Shown piece by piece: positions 9,799 through 17,778 of a DNA stretch of 52,011 nt (the stretch's first letter is position 1; each line of letters starts with the position of its first letter). Origin of the DNA: a bacterium. Lineage in GTDB: Bacteria; Patescibacteriota; Saccharimonadia; Saccharimonadales; AWTP1-31. The position numbers were made by a program, and so were the translations under genes. The DNA lies in NCBI GenBank assembly GCA_030426125.1, contig JAUHZB010000006.1, forward strand, positions 1 through 52,011. The letters run 5' to 3'. Below the pieces are notes generated by a model. That model had not been told where the DNA came from, made no database searches, and was given only the letters and a program-made list of their open reading frames with translations.

Positions 9799-10440
9799 TT
9801 ACTTACCACCGCCAGATGGAGCTGGTGCTTGAGGAGCCTGTTCTTCAGCCCACAATGAACTGACATTGACTAGTGCACTGCTGCCATTCTGCTGCTGGGC
9901 ATCAATAATTAACGATGGATAGCTATTTGACGGAGCATTTGATTTGGCTTGTTGAAAACCACTACATATAGTTTCATATGAGCTTTTACTAAACTTTAAT
10001 GTTGCTTTAGAAATGCCAACTGCTTCTATGATAGCCTTTCCTTTTCCTTTTACACTTGCACAGGTTCGATATAAATAATTCTTCTTTACAACAAAAGCAC
10101 TAGCCGTGTCATACCCACCCTGGACAGCGGCCGATGCATAGCCAGCTCCTGAAGGACATGCTAAAACCGCAACTTTAGTATTATTTTTTGAAGCATCAGA
10201 AACAGCTTTTGCTGAACATGGTGAGTTAGCTGTTAGCCTCATCTGCCCATTAGCAATGGTAGCTGAACCCAGACTTGTGGCAGCAAAACTTTGGTAAGTA
10301 AAATAAGTACCAACCCCAGTCAATACTAGTACTGTTATAATCAAACTTTTTTTTCGAATAGAAAGCGAATTAAATCTACTGATCAGGCTTTTTTTAGTCT
10401 TACTAGTGGCACTTTTTGTGACTTTTTTAGTTTTTGGCAT
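9799..10440 (-). CDS. hypothetical secreted protein with MPKTK-type basic N-terminus and TM/signal
   Basis: MPKTKKVTKSATSKTKKS...SLIITVLVLTGVGTYFTYQSFAA. Confidence 0.7.
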   Translation of the reverse strand: MPKTKKVTKSATSKTKKSLISRFNSLSIRKKSLIITVLVLTGVGTYFTYQSFAATSLGSATIANGQMRLTANSPCSAKAVSDASKNNTKVAVLACPSGAGYASAAVQGGYDTASAFVVKKNYLYRTCASVKGKGKAIIEAVGISKATLKFSKSSYETICSGFQQAKSNAPSNSYPSLIIDAQQQNGSSALVNVSSLWAEEQAPQAPAPSGGGK

Positions 10441-10521
10441 AGTGAGTTTTTTCCTTTTTTGTTATATTAGTTACATTGTAACGCATATGGTTATTATATC
10501 AAATATCAGATTACGCAAGAC

Positions 10522-11919
10522 TCATCTGCGGAGGATTAACTTTTTTAGTTTTGTTCGAAAAATTAATGCCAACAGTAATAATATGATTACGCCCAAGCTT
10601 ACTAACCATTCTCCGACAAGCGTATATACCGTCTTATCTGAGTTTGTTTTTATATTAGTATCAACTGCTCCTAATTCATTTATCTCAACTAACGTATTAC
10701 CATTATTATCTAGAGCATATGCTCGAGCAGAATTAGCCGATTGCAAAAAATAACGACTGTTTGCAACAGCCATAAATTTCGCCAAAGATTTTTGTTGCCA
10801 AGCAAATAGCACAGAGCCCTTAAAAATAGTCAAAGACGCGGAGTTACTCAGAACAGTTGCGTTGTTGTTACTAAATTCACGATAATCTTGAGGCGATATA
10901 ATACTGGAGCAAACTGCTGCCCCGATAATAACATCTTCCTTTACCTCAAATGGTTGCAGTTGTTCACTACTTCTTATAACGCTTTTAACGTTACTAAAAT
11001 AATCCAACGTACCCTTCTGGTTAGACGCCCGGAGCGCTGTTCTCAATATATAAGGCAGATCTTCACCCCCTGGAATCAGACGAAACTTATCCTGGTACCA
11101 CGTAATGCCGTCTTGACTATTACCATATACCATTCTATTCAAGTGGCCTGTTTCTCCCTCAGGATTAACTTCGAGCGAGCCTAAGAAATATGTAGTAGCT
11201 TGATCACTTTCAGTTCTTTCCAGCCGTTTATGTAGATTCCTACTATTAATTTCATCTAACCCGTATTCAGGATAAACAACCAAATCGCTATTTTCTTTGT
11301 TAACAGGTGGGACTTTGTGGTTTATAGTTTCACTTATTATGGTTGCTTTAAACTCTACTCCATTTACTTTTTTATAAAAATGCCACCCCCATAAAGACAG
11401 CAGCGTCAAAAAAAGGAACGGGAAAACAGCTAAACGCCTCCTATCTTTATCTACTAAGAGTATTAAGAAAAGCCATAAAAAACCCGCAAAACCAAAAAAC
11501 CCGATTATTCTAGTAGCGTAAATAAATGGTGTCTGAATAAACAATAGAGTCGCTGAACCAAGCGGTAATAGGCTATCCAATCTACCCTGTGGCCCTATCC
11601 AAAATACAGAAGGAATCCAAGCCACCAGGTAATCAAAGAGGGCCAGCAGTGGAATAAGGGCTATCATAATCCAATTTGGATAAATACTTAATAACCATCT
11701 GCACAGACGAATAGCCTGCCACATTATTAATGAGCTAATAGCCACATTGATAGTCAAAACAAAAGAAGCAATAATAAAGCCTTGGATCGAATTACCAGCT
11801 AAGTCAAGCGTGTCTGTAAATAATACCCAAGACCAGGCTATAGTGTACCAGCAGACCAACAGCAATAATAGAGGGCTAGCAGTTAATTTACGGTAGAAAC
11901 GAACCACATACTTACGCAT
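10522..11919 (-). CDS. second apolipoprotein N-acyltransferase-like protein
   Basis: Multi-TM plus nitrilase motifs VVYPEYGLDE / DKFRLIPGGEDLPY / GAAVCSSII. The ORF track start (12006) lies inside tRNA-Glu; internal Met30 (11919) is more plausible. Confidence 0.75.
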   Translation of the reverse strand: MRKYVVRFYRKLTASPLLLLLVCWYTIAWSWVLFTDTLDLAGNSIQGFIIASFVLTINVAISSLIMWQAIRLCRWLLSIYPNWIMIALIPLLALFDYLVAWIPSVFWIGPQGRLDSLLPLGSATLLFIQTPFIYATRIIGFFGFAGFLWLFLILLVDKDRRRLAVFPFLFLTLLSLWGWHFYKKVNGVEFKATIISETINHKVPPVNKENSDLVVYPEYGLDEINSRNLHKRLERTESDQATTYFLGSLEVNPEGETGHLNRMVYGNSQDGITWYQDKFRLIPGGEDLPYILRTALRASNQKGTLDYFSNVKSVIRSSEQLQPFEVKEDVIIGAAVCSSIISPQDYREFSNNNATVLSNSASLTIFKGSVLFAWQQKSLAKFMAVANSRYFLQSANSARAYALDNNGNTLVEINELGAVDTNIKTNSDKTVYTLVGEWLVSLGVIILLLLALIFRTKLKKLILRR

Positions 11920-11994
11920 ATTATCAAGCAAAACGTATATTTGTTTTCGATTTTTGGCACTCACTTTATCAAGTATAACAAACGGAAGTTGGGA

Positions 11995-12069
11995 TGGTGA
12001 CCTCAAGGGGAATCGAACCCCTATTGCCAGGATGAAAACCTGGTGTCCTAGCCGTTAGACGATGAGGCC
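11995..12069 (-). tRNA. tRNA-Glu(TTC), CCA encoded
   Basis: Cloverleaf ggcctca...ccagg TTTTCAT cctgg...ggttcgattcc...tgaggtcacca. Confidence 0.95.
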
Positions 12070-12147
12070 TTGGTTTAGCGTCGACTTCTTCTGTGTTTTT
12101 ACTCGAGGAAAAGACTACAAAAGTATACCATAACAGATAGAGAAATA

Positions 12148-12175
12148 AAAGACTCCCCAGTTTCCTGGAGAGTCT
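12148..12175. terminator. Hairpin, probable terminator
   Basis: agactccccag TTT.. ctggagagtct stem flanked by A/T-rich sequence. Confidence 0.5.
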
Positions 12176-12260
12176 AGTATAAGAATGAGCGGTCAGTCAA
12201 ACTACTCGTGTTTACCCACTCACCTTAGCATAGATTTTTAATCTATGCAATCTTATTCTC

Positions 12261-13373
12261 TTAAACTGATAGTTTTCGAGCTTTGTATGCCTTGTGCAAG
12301 AAAGCACCGATCATACTTACTGTAGCAAAGATGCCGAAGACATTTGCACCAGTATCTGGAAGTGTGCCAGAAGGTGGAACAACTACAGATGGAGGTGTTG
12401 GAGGAACTACTGGAGGCTGGTTGTCTTTAAAGACTACTGTCTTTGCACAGTCTTCACCGTTCACCCATTTAACAGTACCGTCAGCTAGTTTCACCTGAAC
12501 TCTAGCTTGAATAGTATATGTACCATCTTTATCTGTAGGATACTGATGAGTATCAGTCTGTTTGGTGCTTACTTCAGATCCATCACCCCAGTTAATTTCA
12601 TATCCAACTACAGTTGCGTTTTCAGTAACACCGTTAACTTTTACAGTTACTTTACGGTCATCTGTTACAACAAATGCACCTTCGTCTAGCTTACATGCAG
12701 CTGTGCTGATTACTGGTTTTGGTTGTTCTTTAACTTCAACTGTTAGAGTAACGTAAACTCGTTGTTCCCAGCAGCCCCAAACATCTCCATTTGGTGCGTC
12801 AGTACCGATAGCAGCACCAGTAGTTACAATTGAATCACTAAGTGCCTTTGATCCTGCTCGAGTGTATTGCTTGGCAGTTCCAGCTACGTAATTTAATTTT
12901 ACGGTCTTGCCGTCAGTACAAGCAATAGTCATACCATCATTAACGCTAGCTGCATTAGAGGCACTAATAGTAGCATTTGGATTAAAGGCAGAACTTGCAG
13001 TCGCGTTCTTTAGATCAACTATTACTTTAGAGTTCTTGGCAACACTAGGACCGTTTCCATTTCCGTTTTCGTATTGGCTAGCGCCATTGTGTACGTATAC
13101 ACGGAGTGTGAACCTTTTTCCTGTTTCACAAGTACTTCTAACGTCATTAACTGATGCGTTTGTGTCGCCTTCTACCTTACCTCTAAAGAAGTCGGCTTCA
13201 TTACCTTCAGATGGAACACCGGTATAGACATTGAAAGCCGGTGCAGGTGCTGGAGGTGTGCTATCTCCTGTATATGGGATTGCTGCAGTTACAGCTGGAG
13301 CAGAAGTAGCAATGGCCATTAATGTAGCTATTGTTAGAACTGATCCTTTTACGAAATTTTTTAGTAAATTCAT
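12261..13373 (-). CDS. LPXTG cell-wall-anchored surface protein with PKD-like domain
   Basis: Signal peptide; YEINWGDGSEVSTKQTDTHQYPTDKDGTYTIQARV; C-terminal LPDTGANVFGIFATVSMIGAFLHKAYKARKLSV sorting signal. Confidence 0.85.
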   Translation of the reverse strand: MNLLKNFVKGSVLTIATLMAIATSAPAVTAAIPYTGDSTPPAPAPAFNVYTGVPSEGNEADFFRGKVEGDTNASVNDVRSTCETGKRFTLRVYVHNGASQYENGNGNGPSVAKNSKVIVDLKNATASSAFNPNATISASNAASVNDGMTIACTDGKTVKLNYVAGTAKQYTRAGSKALSDSIVTTGAAIGTDAPNGDVWGCWEQRVYVTLTVEVKEQPKPVISTAACKLDEGAFVVTDDRKVTVKVNGVTENATVVGYEINWGDGSEVSTKQTDTHQYPTDKDGTYTIQARVQVKLADGTVKWVNGEDCAKTVVFKDNQPPVVPPTPPSVVVPPSGTLPDTGANVFGIFATVSMIGAFLHKAYKARKLSV

Positions 13374-13403
13374 TATATTATTCTCCTTAAATAGCTTCTT
13401 AAT

Positions 13404-14726
13404 TTAGTTTGGTGCACCTGGAATAGTTACTTCAGGACCTTTTTCGGTAGTTGTTGTAGTAGGCCGTTGGGTAGTTGTTGTAGTAGGCCGTTGGGTAGTT
13501 GTTGGGGTTGGGGGTTGAGTCGGAGTTGGAGTTGGGGGTTGAGTCGGAGTTGGAGTTGGGGGTTGAGTCGGAGTTGGAGTTGGGGTTGTTCCAGTGCCTG
13601 TTGGGGTTGTTCCAGTGGTGCCTGTTGGGGTTGTTCCAGTGGTGCCTGTTGGGGTTGTTCCAGTGCCTGCTGGGGTTTCACCAGTAGTTACTATTGAGGT
13701 TCCACCATTTGCAGGAGTTGTAGTTATTGTAGTTTCACCACTTGGAGTACGTACTTCAACAACTAAATCACCGTTGGCGTTTGTTCCAGTTGTAGTAACA
13801 TTTCCAGTTTCTTGATCAACAGTTGTATCTAATATTTCACCGCCTGCAAAAGGAGTGTCACCTTGTGGTACAGGACTATTAGTTGGATCAGTCTCTTCTG
13901 GCTCAAGATCACTTAGATCAAGACTTCCACCTTCACCTTCAGTTAGTCCAGTAAAGTAAATTTGACCTTCCTTACTAATTAATACTTCGTTATATCCAGT
14001 TTCACCTTCTCCACCATATTTAGATGTTTCGCGTCGTTTTAGTTCTAGCCCACCTAGATCGTTAGGAAGCACTACTCGCTCAAGTGATACGCCTGTAATA
14101 TTGAAGTCTTCATCCCTTTCAGCAACTAGTTGAGTAACTATAGCACCTTTAGCATTCCATAAATCAGTGTATTCAGCATCCTGGTTTAAAGTTTCAAGAA
14201 CTTTCTGACAGTCTTCAGCAGCAGCTTTATCGCCACCTTCAGCTGAATAGGCTGCGTATCGATCTGCGTATGTATTAAGGACTGAGTAGTTTGGGTTTAC
14301 AGCTTCACCATCATGAGAAGGAGCTCCAAAAGCAGCCATAGCTGCAGCCATTGAGGCTCGATCACCTTCATTTGCTAATGGACCATTTTCATTGAATAGG
14401 TTAGAAACATATTCTTTAACATCATCGCCATTACTTAGCTTTTCAGTAAACGGAAGGAAAGCAAAATCGTTATATTTTCCAGAGTTAGAAGCAGCATCTG
14501 CTTCTGTGAAATCTTCACAAGTTAATTCAGCAGGTGTTTTATCGTCAGCTGGTCCATCTCCACCGTCTCTATCAATGCAAGATACTACACCGAAACCAGC
14601 TCCAGCTACTAAAGCTACACCAGCTACACCAGCTACTATTTTGCTACGCAATGATAAAGAATTTCTTTCGTTCTGATCAGCCTCTTGATTAGCTGGCACT
14701 GCTCCTACGGGTTGTTGTTCACTCAT
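13404..14726 (-). CDS. hypothetical membrane protein with long Thr/Pro-rich C-terminal tail
   Basis: TM (IVAGVAGVALVAGAGFGVVSC), folded middle, GTTPTGTT/TPTPTQPP tail. Confidence 0.75.
   Translation of the reverse strand: MSEQQPVGAVPANQEADQNERNSLSLRSKIVAGVAGVALVAGAGFGVVSCIDRDGGDGPADDKTPAELTCEDFTEADAASNSGKYNDFAFLPFTEKLSNGDDVKEYVSNLFNENGPLANEGDRASMAAAMAAFGAPSHDGEAVNPNYSVLNTYADRYAAYSAEGGDKAAAEDCQKVLETLNQDAEYTDLWNAKGAIVTQLVAERDEDFNITGVSLERVVLPNDLGGLELKRRETSKYGGEGETGYNEVLISKEGQIYFTGLTEGEGGSLDLSDLEPEETDPTNSPVPQGDTPFAGGEILDTTVDQETGNVTTTGTNANGDLVVEVRTPSGETTITTTPANGGTSIVTTGETPAGTGTTPTGTTGTTPTGTTGTTPTGTGTTPTPTPTQPPTPTPTQPPTPTPTQPPTPTTTQRPTTTTTQRPTTTTTEKGPEVTIPGAPN
13445..13680. repeat. Compound minisatellite (about 24-27 bp units) encoding the Pro/Thr tail
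   Basis: gttgtagtaggccgttgggtagtt x2; ttgggggttgagtcggagttggag x3; gttggggttgttccagtg(gtg)cct x4. Confidence 0.9.
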
Positions 14727-14800
14727 CTATACTCTCCTTAACTCCTTTACCTACTGCCTCTCAATGCAAGTAGGAATTAGTTAATAATTTATACTCATAA

Positions 14801-14829
14801 ATAATAGCACGCATTATCTTATTTGTCAA
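14801..14829 (-). promoter_or_regulatory. promoter for 13404..14726
   Basis: Minus strand TTGACA-N17-TATTAT. Confidence 0.7.
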
Positions 14830-14842
14830 TATTATTCTTATG

Positions 14843-15673
14843 CTAGTTTAGCGTAAGCGTATTAACTCCTTGAGCTATTACATCATCGGCAATATTTAGG
14901 TCAATTCCGGCTTCCGAACTAGGCAGACTGACCAAACTAACAACGGTCATTCCCGCTGATTGCAATCGATCTACAACTAAGTTATGTCGTGCATCAAGCA
15001 TTTCATTGGCTTTAGCTAGATTTTTTGGCTTATCGGTGTCGATTTCTAGGTCACCGCCCAAGCCAATAACACCTACGTTGGCTGGAATTCGCCTCTCTAA
15101 TGGGTGATTAAGCTTAATTGCTAACGTTGAACTATAATCAGCTTGAACTTCGTGTAGAGGTAGCTTATGGAAATCACTCAACACTAAAGCTAAGCCACCC
15201 ATACACCGCATAGCCACCGACTGAGCCCTATATTCTTCGCTATTCTCTAAAGACTCTAGCTCAATATCACCTATATCTGCAGGTACAAGGCCGTCTACTC
15301 CTGTTGCATATCTATACAACTTATCGCCGACTCCAAGAGCTGACTCTAAACCAACGGCAATAGCAAGAGCTGCTCTTCGCTTAGACGAAGAAATTGCATC
15401 AATATCTGTCCTATTTCCATAGTCGTTGATCAGCGTGACTTCTGTTGGTCGCTTAGGTAGTACCTGATCTACATGGGGGCCACCAACAACCTCTTCCATA
15501 AAAGAGAAGGGTTTAATAGCCTCCGGATCATGAATAACAGGGTTAAATGGAACCTCACCGACAGCCAAACCAGGAACTCCTGATCTGACTCTTTCTTCTA
15601 TATGGCCACCCATACCAACCTTTAGGTTGGCTGCGACTTCGCTAATTGCAGCTTCGGTTCGTGAAAAACTCAT
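14843..15673 (-). CDS. hypothetical protein, possible divergent VWA/DUF58-like
   Basis: TLINDYGNRTDIDAISSSKRRAALAIAVGLESALGVGDKLYRYATG has VWA-like spacing without a DxSxS motif; next to a MoxR ATPase. Confidence 0.4.
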   Translation of the reverse strand: MSFSRTEAAISEVAANLKVGMGGHIEERVRSGVPGLAVGEVPFNPVIHDPEAIKPFSFMEEVVGGPHVDQVLPKRPTEVTLINDYGNRTDIDAISSSKRRAALAIAVGLESALGVGDKLYRYATGVDGLVPADIGDIELESLENSEEYRAQSVAMRCMGGLALVLSDFHKLPLHEVQADYSSTLAIKLNHPLERRIPANVGVIGLGGDLEIDTDKPKNLAKANEMLDARHNLVVDRLQSAGMTVVSLVSLPSSEAGIDLNIADDVIAQGVNTLTLN

Positions 15674-15722
15674 TACTCTTTATACCTATATATCTCAATT
15701 TATCGTAGAACTAAGAGCCCAA

Positions 15723-16787
15723 TTACTGAACGATTGCCTCGACAACGCCAGGAATTTGCTGGTAAGCAGATGTTGAAAGTGCACCTAAACGACCTGTAAC
15801 CATGTACCTAGTAGCCTCAACTAGTTGCTCTTCGTTAACGACCTGTTCACCACCTAAGAATGCCAAAGCCTGGGATAGCTGAATATGCTGTTTAGCAACA
15901 CGTCCCAGTGATTCTTCAATTTTTGGACTATTTAACTGCATTAGCGTATCAACTGTTGCACGCTCCATATTTTTAGCTCTTCCCTTTAAATGATCTGGGA
16001 TAGGCACACCCTTGTAGTCACGACGCATCTGCATTAGCTGGTCTCTAGTAGTAACAGGTTGAACCTGTTCAGGGGTGGGTACGAATCCATTATGGATTTC
16101 ATCTAGCATAGCCTCTTCTTCAACTGAATCCTGTTTTCCGACTCCAGCACCAATAGGAATTCGTGAAGCTAGGGCATGTGGCACTCTAAAAGTTGATTGG
16201 TGAGCCTCACCAGGGTTCATAGTTAGTACAGAATACAACAAGTCATCCATATTAATAGAGCCTGATGGGGTATTGATCATGCCATTCTCTAGGGCTTCTA
16301 GTAGCGTGTTAACGACGTAAGGGTTTGTTCGGTTGATTTCGTTTCCGTAAATAACCTTTGTTGTAGAGCTAAGTATAGAATCCACCTCAGTAACTCGGTC
16401 TTCACGCTCACTAACATCACCACGAGTAGTAGTTACTGAAGATTTTACCTCATCTCCAACTAATCGCTGAGGGGTAAGATCGGCATTTGGTGGTATTTCA
16501 CCAATGTCGTCTTGGCTTAGGCCTGCTATTAAACGGTAGCTATCGCCAGCTAGTGTGGTCTTACCTCCACCTGGCACACCAATATAAAGAACATTTTCTC
16601 CCATTACCATACCTGCTATTATGGCTGCTTTAGCTCGTTTTTCACCGATTAATAGATTATCCAACTGATGGATTGCTTCACTGTTAAATTCGGCAGCCAT
16701 ACCTGGTGTCACTAACCTAGGTTGCTGCTCATAGCCATTGAATGGTGGGGGCGTAGTTCCTTGAATAGTTCCTTGTGATACTGTCAT
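15723..16787 (-). CDS. MoxR-family AAA+ ATPase
   Basis: Walker A GVPGGGKTT; VIYGNEINRTNPYVVNTLLEALENGMI; TMNPGEAHQSTFRVPHALASRI. Confidence 0.85.
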   Translation of the reverse strand: MTVSQGTIQGTTPPPFNGYEQQPRLVTPGMAAEFNSEAIHQLDNLLIGEKRAKAAIIAGMVMGENVLYIGVPGGGKTTLAGDSYRLIAGLSQDDIGEIPPNADLTPQRLVGDEVKSSVTTTRGDVSEREDRVTEVDSILSSTTKVIYGNEINRTNPYVVNTLLEALENGMINTPSGSINMDDLLYSVLTMNPGEAHQSTFRVPHALASRIPIGAGVGKQDSVEEEAMLDEIHNGFVPTPEQVQPVTTRDQLMQMRRDYKGVPIPDHLKGRAKNMERATVDTLMQLNSPKIEESLGRVAKQHIQLSQALAFLGGEQVVNEEQLVEATRYMVTGRLGALSTSAYQQIPGVVEAIVQ

Positions 16788-16798
16788 AATTTTACTCC

Positions 16799-17725
16799 TT
16801 ATCTTCCTATACTATTACTATCTAATGTCATACTTGATCGCTTCTTCCGATACAGCCCAAAAGTTGCAACAGTTAAAGCTCCTGCTAGAATTCGTTTCGG
16901 CCAATCATTGGGAGCTGGATTTTTCAAACGACTTTCTTCGAGACTATCGCTAATTTGATCTACCATTTCTTCTACATTTGCTTCTTCAACGTCAAAATAT
17001 TCACCATTAGTTTGCTTGGTAACCTCTTTAAATCCTTCGACTGAACTTGGATTAGTAGTCTCACCTTCAACATTGGCTACAAATACAGGAATATTCTCGG
17101 CTTCAGTCCGAGCTAAAATATCCGCATTATTACCAAACGTATTTCCATTAGTAATAACTAACACACCCGATGCACTCTGGTTACCGATTTCTTTCCTGCG
17201 TGTTTCTTCGATCTTATCTACTGCTTGGTTAAAACCATCAGCTAATGGTGCATTACCAAATGGCTCATCTTCACCAACCTCAGTTGGCTGGGCAGTCTCT
17301 ACTGCGCCAGAACCAGCTACGTATGCTGTAGCCTCTACTTCATTTGGGTTGTCAAACGAAGCTGTCAATAGGTTGATACTACCAATAGCTGGCTGATCAC
17401 CCATTTCTGTTGCTCCAGAGTGATCGACAACAATACCAAGCTTCGGTGATTGAGCTTCAATATCGTTTGGTTCCCACACTTCGTTGTTTAGAAGACCAAG
17501 TGATGCACCAGCAAACACGATTGGTGTTAGCGCAAGAGCACCAACTCTACGTAATCTAGATACTTCTGGTTCCTGCAAGGCTATACCGATTTCACCAGAT
17601 AGTTGACTTCTATTATTAGAAACATTTCTACTGGCAATATATTCAGTAGCTAGACCAGCACCAGCGCCAGCCATAACACCTACATATTCAGAGTAGTTAC
17701 CAATGGTCTCAATAATTTGACTCAT
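16799..17725 (-). CDS. VWA-like membrane protein (BatA/B-like)
   Basis: LGIVVDHSGATEM, GVLVITNGNTFGNNADILARTEAENIPVFVANV, C-terminal TM. Start revised from 17761 to ATG 17725 because a TTGACA-N17-TATTGT promoter lies inside the longer ORF. Confidence 0.7.
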   Translation of the reverse strand: MSQIIETIGNYSEYVGVMAGAGAGLATEYIASRNVSNNRSQLSGEIGIALQEPEVSRLRRVGALALTPIVFAGASLGLLNNEVWEPNDIEAQSPKLGIVVDHSGATEMGDQPAIGSINLLTASFDNPNEVEATAYVAGSGAVETAQPTEVGEDEPFGNAPLADGFNQAVDKIEETRRKEIGNQSASGVLVITNGNTFGNNADILARTEAENIPVFVANVEGETTNPSSVEGFKEVTKQTNGEYFDVEEANVEEMVDQISDSLEESRLKNPAPNDWPKRILAGALTVATFGLYRKKRSSMTLDSNSIGR

Positions 17726-17778
17726 GTCATATACAATACACCAAAAGTGTAATTTTGTCAATAATATTCTAGTAATGT

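Noticed and set aside
12228-12248. GCATAGATT-TTT-AATCTATGC as a Rho-independent terminator
   Set aside because: Stem is AT-rich with no proper T-tract after it; could equally be an operator, so not called.
13427-13815. ORFs at 13427, 13467, 13499 and 13594 with repetitive peptides
   Set aside because: Alternative-frame translations of the minisatellite inside 13404..14726.
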